Counted from the first letter of the stretch, positions 8,438 to 18,087 are shown. The stretch is 64,000 bases of DNA from Pseudoclavibacter helvolus (GCF_014191305.1 NZ_JACHWJ010000003.1:434001-498000), one strand, 5' to 3'. Program-made: numbers and translations. The notes: generated by a model not told the origin, from the sequence alone.

Positions 8438-10024
8438 ATGGGTATCGAAGGGCAGAGCGGTCAGGGCAGTTCGACCGGGCAGACTGAGCAGACACGCACG
8501 CCGACACAGCAGCGGGAGGTCGAGCGCAAGTACGACATCCCCGAGGGCTCGGCCAAGCCGGACCTGTCGAAGCTCGGCGGTGGCCTGAGTGCCGGAGAGC
8601 CGAACACGGAGAAGCTTGTTGCCGAGTACGTCGACAGCCCTGACCTGGTGATTCTCGGCGCGCGCTGCGTGCTGCGTCGCCGCACGGGAGGGGACGACGA
8701 GGGGTGGCACCTGAAGCGGCCGCGCAGCGGTGACGAGCGCATCGAGCTGCACGCGCCGGTTGGCTCACCGCGCCGCGTGCCGCCAGAGCTGAGGGCCGAG
8801 TTCGCGGAGATTCTGGGCGATCGCCCCGTGCTGCCGCTTGTCGAGCTGACGACGATGCGCACGACAACCGAGGTGTGGGGCGCCGCGGACACCGAGGGTG
8901 CCGAGCGACCGCTCGTGGCGCTCATCTGCGAGGACGACGTGCACGCGAAGGTTGTGCGGCTCGGTCACCAGCGTGAGCTGGCGTGGCGTGAGTACGAGGT
9001 CGAGCTTGTAGGCGATGCCCCGCTACGGGTCTTCGACGAGGTCGAGTCGGCCCTCTTCGCTGCCGGGCTGGTGGCCTCCGCGCACAAGTCGAAGATGGTT
9101 CGGTCGCTCGAAGGGGTCGAGGCGACTCCGCCAGCAACGGCGGGCGGCCCGGTCGGCGCGGCCGTCGTAGCGGCGCTTGCGCGGCGCTTCGGCGAGTTCC
9201 AGGCGAGCGAGGCGCTCGCCCGCACCGATGAGCCGGATGCGGTCCACCAGACGCGGGTCGCCGTCCGCCGCCTCCGCAGCCTGCTGACGGTGTTCGCCGA
9301 CGTGTTCAAGAAGGGTGCCACGGACGAGCTGCGTGATGAGCTTCGATGGGTGGGCCGCGTGCTCGGTGAGCCGCGCGACGCTGAGGTGCTCTCTGAGGTG
9401 CTCGCGGCGGAGTTTGAGGCGCTGGGTGCGGATGAAACGCAGCTCAGGGTCGGCGAGGTGCAGCACCTTGTCCTCGGCTGGCTGGGGGAGCGCCACGAAG
9501 CCGCGTTCTCCGAGTTCCTGGCAGCAGTGGATAGCGCCCGCTGGGACGCCCTGCACGTCAAGATCGTCGATTTCCTCGCCGATCCGCCGCTTGCGGCACG
9601 CGCGGAGCTTCGCGCGGCGGGCGCCATGCGGCGTGCGGCTCGGGACGCGATGCGCCGAGTGGCCGCTCGCACCGACCGTGCGCGGAAGAAGCCGCAGAAG
9701 TCTGAGCGCTGGCACGATGTGCGCAAGTCCGTGAAGTCGGTGAGGTACGCATTCGAGGCGCTTGAGGGGCTGCCGGACCTCAAGGCTGGCGGCGAGCGGA
9801 AAGCCTGGAAGCGGGTCGCGAAGGTCTTCGGCGGTGTGCAGGATGGTGCGCTCCTCGACGACGAGCTGACGAGCCTGATCGCTCGGGTCCAGGCCGAGGC
9901 GAGCGACGGGGTGGAGCTACCTGGGGAGACGGTCGAAGTGCTCGAGAGTGCGCGGGAGCGCATCCGTGACCGGCACGACGCCGAATTGGTTCGAGCCCGA
10001 GACCTGCTCGACGACCTCGTCTGA
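8438..10024 (+). CDS. CYTH and CHAD domain-containing protein
   Basis: A 528-residue two-domain protein. The N-terminal CYTH (triphosphate tunnel) domain shows the family's EVERKYDI motif at about residues 28-35 and alternating basic/acidic strands that line a triphosphate tunnel. The C-terminal half is a CHAD helical bundle with AVHQTRVAVRRLRSLL and a second conserved-histidine repeat, HDVRKSVKSVRYAFEAL. CHAD domains bind inorganic polyphosphate, and CYTH enzymes hydrolyse triphosphates, so a polyphosphate or triphosphate role in the cytoplasm is likely. Its stop overlaps the next start (TGATG), so the PNPOx-like gene is coupled. Confidence 0.9.
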   Translation: MGIEGQSGQGSSTGQTEQTRTPTQQREVERKYDIPEGSAKPDLSKLGGGLSAGEPNTEKLVAEYVDSPDLVILGARCVLRRRTGGDDEGWHLKRPRSGDERIELHAPVGSPRRVPPELRAEFAEILGDRPVLPLVELTTMRTTTEVWGAADTEGAERPLVALICEDDVHAKVVRLGHQRELAWREYEVELVGDAPLRVFDEVESALFAAGLVASAHKSKMVRSLEGVEATPPATAGGPVGAAVVAALARRFGEFQASEALARTDEPDAVHQTRVAVRRLRSLLTVFADVFKKGATDELRDELRWVGRVLGEPRDAEVLSEVLAAEFEALGADETQLRVGEVQHLVLGWLGERHEAAFSEFLAAVDSARWDALHVKIVDFLADPPLAARAELRAAGAMRRAARDAMRRVAARTDRARKKPQKSERWHDVRKSVKSVRYAFEALEGLPDLKAGGERKAWKRVAKVFGGVQDGALLDDELTSLIARVQAEASDGVELPGETVEVLESARERIRDRHDAELVRARDLLDDLV

Positions 10025-10611
10025 TGGCAGTCAACAACGGCATCGCGAGCGCATCGACCATCTGGGATGCGCTGGATGCGGCGACCCGTGCCCGCACCGC
10101 GTTCACGCTCGGGTTCCTCAGCACTGCCGGAATCGACGGCCAGCCGCACGTGCGCGCCGTCATCCTGCGCGAGGCCGACGCCGATGCTGGCACGGTCTTC
10201 TTCTCGACGCACGTGCTCTCGGCGAAGGTTGGGGAGATCGACCAGAACCCGCTCGTGGCGATCACCTTCTACGACGCGGATGCGGATGTGCAGCTGCGCC
10301 TCGAGGGCCGGGCCGAGCTCGTCACCGACGAGCGCATCCGTCGAACCGCTTGGGACTCCTTCGGCGCGGGAACCAAGCAGCTGTTCGCGTCGCCGCTGAG
10401 TCCGGGGAGTCCGCTTCCTCAAGCCGATGCTGCTGCGGGCGGCGACTCGAGCGCCAACTCAAACGACGACGAGGCGGCCTACGCACGCTTCGCGTGGGTC
10501 GCCGTGCACGTGAACAATATCGATGCGATCGACCTGTCAGCCGATGAGCACCTGCGCTACCGTTTCACGAGGGTCGGCAACGGCTGGGACGCGACGCGCG
10601 TCGTCCCGTAG
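10024..10611 (+). CDS. Pyridoxamine 5'-phosphate oxidase-like FMN-binding protein
   Basis: A 195-residue split-barrel flavoprotein. The N-terminal part has the PNPOx fold (FTLGFLSTAG, PHVRAVILRE, VFFSTHVLSAKVGEI) that binds FMN through its Arg and Ser/Thr residues. The late segment YARFAWVAVHVNNIDAIDL resembles the alkaline or C-terminal strand of PNPOx-like proteins rather than a full vitamin B6 oxidase. An internal Asp/Ser/Asn-rich loop (about residues 135-150) looks like an insertion. One-base overlap with the CYTH-CHAD gene suggests joint expression; the reason for pairing is unknown. Convergent with the ROK gene, 28 bp apart. Confidence 0.82.
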   Translation: MAVNNGIASASTIWDALDAATRARTAFTLGFLSTAGIDGQPHVRAVILREADADAGTVFFSTHVLSAKVGEIDQNPLVAITFYDADADVQLRLEGRAELVTDERIRRTAWDSFGAGTKQLFASPLSPGSPLPQADAAAGGDSSANSNDDEAAYARFAWVAVHVNNIDAIDLSADEHLRYRFTRVGNGWDATRVVP

Positions 10612-10639
10612 CTGCTCATCCCTGGCTGCGCTGGCGCTC

Positions 10640-11827
10640 TCAGGCGAGCGCCGCGTCGATGGCGTCAGCCGAAAGGACATGGTCGACGGCAAGCGCGCTC
10701 GCCCCGAGGATGGCGGCTTCGCCCCGCGCTCGGGATGCGACGACCCTGAGGTGCTGCGTAGCGAGGGGCAGCGAGCGCGAGTAGACAACCTCGCGGATGC
10801 CGGCCATGAGCTGCTCGCCGGCTTCGGCGATGCTTCCGCCGATGACGATCATCGACGGGTTCAGCATGCTGACGCAAGCGGCAAGCACGGTGCCGACGTC
10901 GCGCCCGGCCTGGCGGAGTGCGCGGGCCGCGTTGAGATCGCCCGAGCGAACGAGTGCGACGATCTGGGCGCTGCCTGAGACCTCGATGCCCTCTTCGCGG
11001 AGCCTGCGGGCGATCGCGTCGCTGCCGGCGACGGCCTCGAGGCAGCCGAGGTTGCCGCAGCGGCAGGGGATGTCGTCCGCCCCCGGCACGGCGATGTGGC
11101 CGATGTCGCCTGCCGCGCCCCGAGCGCCGCGGCGTAGCGAGCCGTCGGCGATGATGCCGGAGCCGATGCCAGTCGCGACCTTCACGAACAGCAGGTCGGA
11201 GACGTCTGGCCACTCGCTGCGGTGCTCGCCGAGGGCCATGATGTTGACGTCGTTGTCGACGAGCACGGGCGCGTCGAAGTGGGCTCCGAGCCTGCCGGCG
11301 ACGTCGGCGTCGTCCCAGCCGGGCATGATGGGCGGGTTGATGGGGCGGCCCGAGCTGAACTCGACGGGGCCAGGCAACCCGACGCCGACGCTCACGAGCT
11401 CTCGGCGCCCGCGGCCGGAGGCGGCGAGCATCTCGTCGCCCTTGTTGCACACCCAGGCGAGCACCGTGTCCGGCCCGAGGTCGATGGGCAGCTTGTCTTC
11501 GGAGTCGGCGATGATGTTCGAGGCTAGGTCGGTGAGGGCCATGCGGGCGTGCGTGGCACCGAGGTCGACGGCGAGAACGACTCGGCTCTCGGGGGAGAAG
11601 GCGAAGACCGCGGGGGGCCTGCCGCCCGTCGAGTGGGCCTCGCCGACGGTGACGATGAGGCCGGCCGTCATGAGCATGTCGATGCGGGTCGCAACCGTGG
11701 AGCGGGCTTGGCCGGTGACGGATGCGAGCTCGGCGCGTGTGCGTGGGGCCCCGTCTCTGAGCATCTGGAAGAGCTCCCCGGGTCCTGTCTGGCGCGACGC
11801 CGGCTTCGGCAGCTGTTCAACGACCAT
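10640..11827 (-). CDS. ROK family transcriptional repressor
   Basis: A 395-residue ROK protein with an N-terminal winged helix (RTRAELASVTGQARSTVATR) and a sugar-kinase-like body: phosphate motif DLGATHARMAL, the zinc-binding CRCGNLGCLEAVAG and the sugar-contact GHIAVP. Family members bind a sugar or sugar phosphate and leave DNA. ATG 11827 with GGGAG upstream. It is divergent from, and 169 bp away from, the ABC sugar importer operon, which is its likely target. Longer left-hand readings of this frame cross into the promoter and are spurious. Confidence 0.92.
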   Translation of the reverse strand: MVVEQLPKPASRQTGPGELFQMLRDGAPRTRAELASVTGQARSTVATRIDMLMTAGLIVTVGEAHSTGGRPPAVFAFSPESRVVLAVDLGATHARMALTDLASNIIADSEDKLPIDLGPDTVLAWVCNKGDEMLAASGRGRRELVSVGVGLPGPVEFSSGRPINPPIMPGWDDADVAGRLGAHFDAPVLVDNDVNIMALGEHRSEWPDVSDLLFVKVATGIGSGIIADGSLRRGARGAAGDIGHIAVPGADDIPCRCGNLGCLEAVAGSDAIARRLREEGIEVSGSAQIVALVRSGDLNAARALRQAGRDVGTVLAACVSMLNPSMIVIGGSIAEAGEQLMAGIREVVYSRSLPLATQHLRVVASRARGEAAILGASALAVDHVLSADAIDAALA

Positions 11828-11960
11828 GGGGGTCTCCCTTCTCGGTTCGGCTGTCGGTGGAAGCCGACTTCGCCACGTTACCGCGCGGTTCGTCGACGGT
11901 GACTGCGATGCTTCTGCGTGGTGGCGTATCTCAATTGTGCAACAGGCATGAGACTTTTGC

Positions 11961-11989
11961 TTGACCGTCGACAGAAGTGAGGGTAGCTT
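11961..11989 (+). promoter_or_regulatory. Promoter of the sugar ABC importer operon
   Basis: TTGACC (11961-11966), 17-bp spacer, TAGCTT (11984-11989), then 7 nt to the ATG at 11997. A leaderless transcript is predicted. The AT-rich stretch just upstream (11930-11960) is where a ROK operator would be expected, but no clean palindrome was found. Confidence 0.7.
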
Positions 11990-11996
11990 TCGACAC

Positions 11997-13526
11997 ATGG
12001 TCAACGAAGACCCCACATCGGGTCCATCCCCACTCCTGCAGATGCGCGGCATCGTCAAGCAGTTCCCTGGAGCACGGGCTCTCGACGGCGTCGACCTCGA
12101 CGTCCTCCCCGGGGAGGTGCACTGCTTGCTCGGCCAGAACGGTGCAGGCAAGTCGACGCTCATCAAGGTCCTTGCCGGCGCACACCAGCCGACCGAAGGG
12201 CAGCTCCTCCTCGACGGCGAGCCCATCACCATCCCGAACCCCGTCGCCGCCCTCGGGCTCGGCATCGCGACGATGTACCAGGAGCTCGACGTCGTCGACG
12301 GGCTGACCGTCGCAGAGAACGTCTACCTCGGGCACGAGCTCGACACGGCTGGCGTCTCGCGTCGCGCCGAGGCGAAGCAGCGCACGAGGGAGATCCTCGC
12401 GCGGCTCGGTCACTCCGAGATCTCGCCGACGACGGAGGTCGGCGAGCTGTCGGCCGCCGGCAAGCAGATCGTCTCCATGGCACGGGCGCTGTCGCACGAC
12501 GCCAGAATCATCGTCATGGACGAGCCCTCCGCGGTGCTCGACTCGGAAGAGGTCGCGAACCTCTTCCGCGTGGTCGAGGAGCTCACGAAGGCGGGCGTCG
12601 CGATCATCTACATCTCCCACCGCCTGGAAGAGATCCGCACCATCGGCGACCGCATCACGGTACTCAAGGACGGCCGCACGGTCGCCCAGAACCTCCCGGT
12701 CAGCGAGACGCCGACCTCCGAGCTCATCACGCTCATGACGGGCCGCAAGGTCGAGTACCTGTTCCCCGAGTCGCCGGAGCTTCCGGCGGATGCTCCCGTT
12801 CTGCTCGACGTGCAGGACCTCGCCCTCGCCGACACGTTCTCGGACGTCTCCTTCACGGTCTCTGCCGGGGAGATCGTCGGGTTTGCTGGCCTCGTCGGGG
12901 CTGGTCGCAGCGAGATCATCGAGACCATCTACGGGGCGCGAAAGGCCACGGGCGGCACGGTCACGGTCGAGGGTAAGACGCTCAAGCGCGGTTCTGTCAC
13001 CGCCGCGGTCAACGCGGGCATCGGCCTCGCTCCGGAGGAGCGCAAGAGCCAGGGGCTGCTCCTCGACGAGCCGGTCTATCGCAACATCACCCTCTCCACG
13101 TTCCAGCGCTTCGCCTCCTTCTCGTGGCTGAAGGAGGGTGACGAGCGCAGGGCCGCCAAGGAGCAGGCCGAGTACCTCGACCTGCGGCCCGCCGGCGTCG
13201 AGCGCGACATCCGCACCCTCTCGGGCGGCAACCAGCAGAAGGCGATGCTGGCCCGCTGGCTGGTGCACGGCTGCCGCGTGCTGCTGCTCGACGAGCCAAC
13301 GCGAGGAGTCGACGTGGGGGCGAGGGCAGAGATCTACGCCCTCATCCGCAAGCTTGCAGGTGAAGGGGCGGCGGTTGTTGTCGTCTCGAGCGAGATCCCT
13401 GAGGTCCTCGGCCTCGCCGACCGGGTGCTTGTTGTCTCAGAAGGACAAGTTGTCCACCAGGGCCCCGCATCCGCTCTTGATGAGCACGCCGTACTCGACA
13501 TGGTTATGGAAAGCAGCGCAGCATGA
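11997..13526 (+). CDS. Sugar ABC transporter ATP-binding protein (RbsA/XylG type)
   Basis: A 509-residue ATPase with two fused nucleotide-binding domains, the hallmark of carbohydrate-uptake-transporter-2 systems. The first domain has Walker A GQNGAGKST, a changed signature LSAAGKQ and Walker B IVMDEPSAVLD. The second has the usual degenerate Walker A (GLVGAGRSE), signature LSGGNQQK and LLDEPTRGVDVG. It energises import through the adjacent permease. ATG 11997 chosen because the promoter -10 lies 7 nt before it; in-frame codons further left fall inside the promoter. Its stop overlaps the permease ATG (ATGA). Confidence 0.95.
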   Translation: MVNEDPTSGPSPLLQMRGIVKQFPGARALDGVDLDVLPGEVHCLLGQNGAGKSTLIKVLAGAHQPTEGQLLLDGEPITIPNPVAALGLGIATMYQELDVVDGLTVAENVYLGHELDTAGVSRRAEAKQRTREILARLGHSEISPTTEVGELSAAGKQIVSMARALSHDARIIVMDEPSAVLDSEEVANLFRVVEELTKAGVAIIYISHRLEEIRTIGDRITVLKDGRTVAQNLPVSETPTSELITLMTGRKVEYLFPESPELPADAPVLLDVQDLALADTFSDVSFTVSAGEIVGFAGLVGAGRSEIIETIYGARKATGGTVTVEGKTLKRGSVTAAVNAGIGLAPEERKSQGLLLDEPVYRNITLSTFQRFASFSWLKEGDERRAAKEQAEYLDLRPAGVERDIRTLSGGNQQKAMLARWLVHGCRVLLLDEPTRGVDVGARAEIYALIRKLAGEGAAVVVVSSEIPEVLGLADRVLVVSEGQVVHQGPASALDEHAVLDMVMESSAA

Positions 13527-14599
13527 GCACTCAGACTCCCCAGTCCTCATCCCCGAACGGCGACGGCGTCATCGCCCCGGCCGCCAACGAGAGCTCGCGG
13601 GTCGAGCACGAGGTGGCAAACGACAATGCGAAGCGCGGCGGCTTCTTCCGGGGCAGCTCGGCCCGCAACTTCGGCCTCATCCTCGCGCTGGTCGTGCTGT
13701 GCATCGCCGGCACCGTCTCTGCGGGCGAGCGCTTCGCGAGCGTCGACAACCTCATGGTGGTGCTGAGCCAGGCCTCGATCATCGGCGTCCTCTCCATAGG
13801 CATGACGTTTGTCATCACGGCTGGCGGCATCGATCTGTCGGTCGGCTCCGTGCTCGGGCTCGCCTCCGTGTGGGCGACGACGCTGTCGACGCAGGCCTAC
13901 GCCGAGGCTTGGGGGTGGTGGGTCATCGTGCTCACCTCGCTCCTCGTCGGCCTCGGAGCCGGCGTCGTGAACGGCGTGCTCATCGCTTACGGCAAGGTGG
14001 TCGCGTTCATCGCGACGCTCGCCATGATGGTCGCCGCCCGAGGCTTCGCCGAGCTCATCGCCGGCCGCCGCACCCAGATCGTCAACGTCGACTCGTTCCT
14101 CGAGACGTTCCGTGGCGACATCCTCGGCATCCCCGTTATCGTCTGGATCTTCGTGCTCGTCGCCGTCGGCGGCTGGTTCCTCCTGAACCGTACGACCTTC
14201 GGCCGCCGCACGGTGGCGGTCGGCGGCAACCCCGAAGCTGCGCGCCTCGCCGGCATCAAGGTGAAGCGCCACACGATGTACCTCTACGCACTCGTCGGTC
14301 TGACGGCCGGTATCGCATCCGTCATGATGCTCGCCCGTACGACGGCAGGGTCGTCCACGAACGGCATGCTCTACGAGCTGGATGCGATCGCGGCGGTTGT
14401 CGTCGGTGGCACCCTGCTCGTGGGTGGCCGCGGCACGATCGTCGGCACCGTACTCGGCGTCCTCATCTTCGCGACGCTCACGAACATCTTCATCCAGGCG
14501 AACCTCGACAGCTCCGTCCAGGCCATCGCAAAGGGCGCGATCATCGTGGTCGCGGTCCTCCTCCAGCAGCGCTTCTCGTCACGAGCGAAGACGTCCTGA
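13523..14599 (+). CDS. Sugar ABC transporter permease (RbsC type)
   Basis: A 358-residue inner-membrane permease with a hydrophilic ~50-residue N-terminal tail followed by about ten hydrophobic segments. The conserved GGIDLSVGSVLGL and the cytoplasmic-loop motif VGGNPEAARLAGI identify the BPD_transp_2/RbsC family. ATGA overlap with the ATPase gene shows translational coupling. The lipoprotein receptor gene follows 80 bp downstream with its own strong ribosome site, fitting higher expression of the receptor. Confidence 0.95.
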   Translation: MSTQTPQSSSPNGDGVIAPAANESSRVEHEVANDNAKRGGFFRGSSARNFGLILALVVLCIAGTVSAGERFASVDNLMVVLSQASIIGVLSIGMTFVITAGGIDLSVGSVLGLASVWATTLSTQAYAEAWGWWVIVLTSLLVGLGAGVVNGVLIAYGKVVAFIATLAMMVAARGFAELIAGRRTQIVNVDSFLETFRGDILGIPVIVWIFVLVAVGGWFLLNRTTFGRRTVAVGGNPEAARLAGIKVKRHTMYLYALVGLTAGIASVMMLARTTAGSSTNGMLYELDAIAAVVVGGTLLVGGRGTIVGTVLGVLIFATLTNIFIQANLDSSVQAIAKGAIIVVAVLLQQRFSSRAKTS

Positions 14600-14679
14600 C
14601 GACGCCCCGATCTGCACGACTCATCGACCCTCACCAGACCCACATCCCCACCACAAGGGCAGCATCAAAGGAGATCCCC

Positions 14680-15753
14680 ATGTCCACGAGTTCCTTCAGG
14701 AAGACAGCTTCCCGGAAGCGCCGGATCCTCGCAGCGGGAGCAACGGCCGCATCGGCGCTGCTGCTGCTCACCGGTTGCCTCTCGAACACCCCGCCGGCAG
14801 CGGAGGGCGAAGCACCAGCTGGCGGCAACGCAACCGCATCCGACAATGACGCGGCCGGAGAGCCGCTGGTCATCGGCTTCTCGGCCCCCGCCGCTGACCA
14901 CGGCTGGATGGGTGCCATCACGTCGGCAGCCGAGGCCGAGGCCGCGAAGTACGAGGACGTCGAGCTGCGCGTCGCGGAGGGCACCAACGACGTGAACCTC
15001 CAGATCAGCCAGATCGAGGGCTTCATCAACGACGGCGTCGACGCCATCGTGCTGCTTCCCTTCGACGGTGCTGCGCTCACGGAGGTCGCGACGAAGGCGA
15101 TGGAGGCCGGCATCCCGGTCATCAACGTCGACCGCGAGTTCACGAGCCCCTTCGCCGCCCGCACCACGGTGCTCGGCGACAACTACGGCATGGGCGTCAG
15201 TGCCGGAACCTACATGTGCGAAGAGCTCGCCGACAAGCCAGACGCCATCGTCGCGGAGATCGCTGGCATCGACTCCCTGCCGCTGACGCAGGAGCGCAGC
15301 CAGGGCTTCGCGGATGCGCTCGAGGACTGCGGCCTGAAGGTCTCGAACCGCGTTGCCGCTGACTTCACGGTGCAGGGTGGAGAGCAGGCTGCTACCAACC
15401 TCCTCCAGGCGGCGCCGAAGATCGACGCACTCTGGAACCACGACGACGACCAGGGTGTCGGTGTCCTCTCGGCTATCGAGAACGCCAACCGCGACGAGTT
15501 CTTCCTCGTCGGTGGCGCTGGCTCTGCGAACGTGATGCGCGAGATCCAGGAAGGTGACAGCGTCGTCCAGGCGACCGTCATCTACCCGTCGACGCAGGCT
15601 GCCGATGGCATCAAGCTCGCCCGCCTCATCGCGCACGACCGCTCGCTCGGTGACCTCTCGTCGCACAGCGTTCCGCGTCTCGTGCAGCTCTACGCGCCAG
15701 TCGTGACGAGCGAGAACGTCGACGAGTACATCGACACGGCGTTCGAGTCGTAG
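14680..15753 (+). CDS. Sugar ABC transporter substrate-binding lipoprotein (RbsB type)
   Basis: A 357-residue periplasmic-binding-protein fold of the RbsB class, anchored outside the membrane: basic N-terminus, hydrophobic stretch and lipobox LLTGC with Cys at about residue 29, then an Ala/Gly/Glu linker. The ligand domain includes IGFSAPAADHGWMG, INDGVDAIVLLPFDG and GIPVINVDREF, all class features of monosaccharide receptors. AAAGGAG precedes ATG 14680. The precise sugar is unknown; the two downstream enzymes suggest a polyol, inositol-like or keto-sugar substrate. Confidence 0.93.
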   Translation: MSTSSFRKTASRKRRILAAGATAASALLLLTGCLSNTPPAAEGEAPAGGNATASDNDAAGEPLVIGFSAPAADHGWMGAITSAAEAEAAKYEDVELRVAEGTNDVNLQISQIEGFINDGVDAIVLLPFDGAALTEVATKAMEAGIPVINVDREFTSPFAARTTVLGDNYGMGVSAGTYMCEELADKPDAIVAEIAGIDSLPLTQERSQGFADALEDCGLKVSNRVAADFTVQGGEQAATNLLQAAPKIDALWNHDDDQGVGVLSAIENANRDEFFLVGGAGSANVMREIQEGDSVVQATVIYPSTQAADGIKLARLIAHDRSLGDLSSHSVPRLVQLYAPVVTSENVDEYIDTAFES

Positions 15754-15772
15754 CCAGTCGCCCACACTGTCC

Positions 15773-15814
15773 ACGCGGGGCGGAGCTCTCCTCCTCTCTG
15801 ACTCCGCCCCGCGT
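15773..15814 (+). terminator. Intra-operon hairpin after the receptor gene
   Basis: A 13-bp perfect stem (ACGCGGGGCGGAG and its complement) with a 16-nt pyrimidine-rich loop, 20 nt after the receptor stop. Placed between receptor and enzyme genes, it may partly terminate or protect the upstream message so that the receptor exceeds the enzymes. Confidence 0.75.
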
Positions 15815-15840
15815 TGGCCTCCAGAACGAAAGAGTGAACA

Positions 15841-17073
15841 ATGAGTCAAGACGCACAGCCTGACCTGGGCATCGGCATGGTCGGCTACGCCTTCATGGGT
15901 GCCGCGCACTCGCAGGCGTGGCGCAATGCTCCGAGGTTCTTCGACCTGCCGCTCGCGCCTCGGATGCAGGTCGTCGCAGGCCGTAACGCCGAGCGGGCGG
16001 CTCAGGCAGCCGACAAGCTCGGCTGGGCGTCGAGTACGACCGACTGGCGCGAGCTGCTGACTCGCGACGACGTGCAGCTCATCGATATTTGCTCTCCAGG
16101 CGACACGCACGCGGAGATCGCGATCGCCGCCCTCGAGGCTGGCAAGCACGTGCTGTGCGAGAAGCCGCTTGCCAACACCGTCGAAGAGGCCGAGCGGATG
16201 AACGCGGCGGCCATCGCAGCAGAGGCTCGCGGCGTGCGCGCCATGGTGGGCTTCACCTACCGCCGGGTGCCTGCAATCCGGCTGGCGCAGCAGCTCGTCG
16301 CGGACGGTCGTATCGGCGACGTGCGTCAGGTGCGGGCCCAGTACCTGCAGGACTGGCTCGCCGACGAGAACGCGCCGCTTTCCTGGCGTCTCGACAAAGA
16401 GAAGGCCGGCTCAGGGGCGCTCGGCGACATCGGTGCGCACATTGTCGACCTCACCCACTTCATCACCGGGCAGCAGCTCAGCGGCGTCTCCGGCCTAGTC
16501 GAGACGTTCGTGAAGGAGCGGCCGATCGCCGACGACTTCGCGGGGCTCTCCGGAACGGGTGGCAGCGAGCGTGGCCCGGTCACGGTCGACGACGCTGCGG
16601 TCTTCTTCGGGCGCCTGCAAGGAGGGGCCATCGCCGTCTTCGAGGCGACCCGCTTCGCCTACGGGCGGAAGAACGCCATCCGCCTCGAGATCAACGGCAC
16701 GAAAGGCTCGATTGCCTTCGACTTCGAGGACATGAACGTGCTCGAGTACTTCGACGCGAGCGGGGACCAGGCGACCGCAGGCTACACGCGCATCCTCGTC
16801 ACCGAACCAGACCACCACCCCTTCATCAAGGCCTGGTGGCCCGCGGGCCACGGCCTCGGCTATGAGCACGCTTTCACGCACCAAGCGGTTGAGCTCGTCG
16901 AGGACATCGCGGCTCGGCGAGCACCGGCGCCGTCCTTCGCCGATGGGCTCGCCGTCCAACGCGTGCTGGCCGCCGTCGAGGAGAGCTCTGCCAACGGCAG
17001 CTCCTGGGTCGCGATCCCTGTCCCGGCCGACGCCGCACGAGCCTCAACCGAACCAGAACTCCAGAGGAGCTAG
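15841..17073 (+). CDS. Gfo/Idh/MocA family oxidoreductase
   Basis: A 410-residue NAD(P)-dependent sugar dehydrogenase-like protein. The N-terminal Rossmann segment IGMVGYAFMGAAHSQAW is followed by the CSPGDTHAEIAI strand, the diagnostic EKPLANT (catalytic-region Lys) and a C-terminal domain with GDIGAHIVDLTHF that carries the usual active-site Asp/His pair. Works in the cytoplasm on an imported sugar or inositol-like compound, probably at a secondary alcohol. A GAAAGAG ribosome site precedes the ATG. Forms one unit with the importer upstream and the TIM-barrel gene 3 nt downstream. Confidence 0.93.
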   Translation: MSQDAQPDLGIGMVGYAFMGAAHSQAWRNAPRFFDLPLAPRMQVVAGRNAERAAQAADKLGWASSTTDWRELLTRDDVQLIDICSPGDTHAEIAIAALEAGKHVLCEKPLANTVEEAERMNAAAIAAEARGVRAMVGFTYRRVPAIRLAQQLVADGRIGDVRQVRAQYLQDWLADENAPLSWRLDKEKAGSGALGDIGAHIVDLTHFITGQQLSGVSGLVETFVKERPIADDFAGLSGTGGSERGPVTVDDAAVFFGRLQGGAIAVFEATRFAYGRKNAIRLEINGTKGSIAFDFEDMNVLEYFDASGDQATAGYTRILVTEPDHHPFIKAWWPAGHGLGYEHAFTHQAVELVEDIAARRAPAPSFADGLAVQRVLAAVEESSANGSSWVAIPVPADAARASTEPELQRS

Positions 17074-17076
17074 TCC

Positions 17077-18087
17077 ATGTCTCGTCCTGTCACGTTGTTC
17101 ACCGGTCAGTGGGCCGATCTGCCGTTCGAGGAGGTCGCCCGGCTTGCAGGGGAGTGGGGGTACGACGGTCTCGAGATCGCCTGTTGGGGTGATCATCTGG
17201 ATCCGTGGCGGTGGGACGACGCCGAGTACGTCGCTTCCAAGCTCGAAGTGCTGGAGCGCAACGGCCTGAAAGTGTGGACGATCTCGAACCACCTCAAAGG
17301 CCAGGTCGTCTGCGACGACCCGATCGACGAGCGGCACCGCGACATCGTGTCCGACCGGGTGTGGGGCGACGGCGAACCGGAAGGGGTCCGTCAGCGTGCC
17401 GCGGAGGAGCTGAAGAACACGGCCCGCCTCGCCGCGGCGCTCGGCGTGAAGACCGTCACCGGGTTCACGGGGTCCTCGATTTGGAAGTACGTCGCGATGT
17501 TCCCGCCCGCCACGGAAGCGATGGTGGATGCGGGGTACCAGGACTTCGCGGACCGGTGGAACCCGATCCTGGACGTGTTCGAGGAGGTCGGTGTGCGGTT
17601 CGCGCACGAGGTGCACCCATCGGAGATCGCGTACGACTACTGGACGACGAAGCGCGCGCTGGAAGCGATCGGGCATCGGGAGTCGTTCGGGTTGAACTGG
17701 GATCCCTCGCACATGGTGTGGCAGGACATCGACCCGGTCGGGTTCCTGTGGGACTTCCAGGACCGGATCTATCACGTGCACTGCAAGGACACGAAGAAGC
17801 GCCTGTCGAACGGGCGGAACGGGCGGTTGTCGTCGCACCTGCCGTGGGCGGACCCGCGGCGGGGCTGGGACTTCATCTCGACCGGTCACGGGGACGTGCC
17901 GTGGGAGGACTGCTTCCGCATGCTGAACGCGATCGGCTACGAGGGCCCGCTCTCGGTGGAGTGGGAGGACGCGGGCATGGACCGCCTCGTCGGCGCCCCG
18001 GAAGCGCTCGGGTTTGTGCGCAAGCTCTCCACGTACCGCCCGTCCGAGGCTGCCTTCGACTCGGCGTTCTCGACCAAGCAGGACTAG
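17077..18087 (+). CDS. Sugar phosphate isomerase/epimerase family protein (TIM barrel)
   Basis: A 336-residue xylose-isomerase-like TIM barrel. Metal-binding residues are visible in series: [12 protein letters not shown] (Glu/His), [10 protein letters not shown] (Asp/His), YHVHCKDTK (His/Asp) and a final LSVEWED (Glu). Such proteins isomerise, epimerise or cleave keto-sugars and often pair with MocA-type dehydrogenases, as here (3-nt gap, AGAGGAG ribosome site). Together they probably oxidise the imported sugar and then isomerise or eliminate from the keto product. The gene ends in a 17-bp tandem repeat shared with the convergent regulator. Confidence 0.9.
   Translation: MSRPVTLFTGQWADLPFEEVARLAGEWGYDGLEIACWGDHLDPWRWDDAEYVASKLEVLERNGLKVWTISNHLKGQVVCDDPIDERHRDIVSDRVWGDGEPEGVRQRAAEELKNTARLAAALGVKTVTGFTGSSIWKYVAMFPPATEAMVDAGYQDFADRWNPILDVFEEVGVRFAHEVHPSEIAYDYWTTKRALEAIGHRESFGLNWDPSHMVWQDIDPVGFLWDFQDRIYHVHCKDTKKRLSNGRNGRLSSHLPWADPRRGWDFISTGHGDVPWEDCFRMLNAIGYEGPLSVEWEDAGMDRLVGAPEALGFVRKLSTYRPSEAAFDSAFSTKQD

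Noticed and set aside
5273-8752. Very long open frame antisense to purA and the hydrolase (1159 codons)
   Set aside because: It mirrors well-supported genes on the plus strand; composition is Arg/Val/Glu-rich as expected for antisense frames in high-GC DNA, with no domain.
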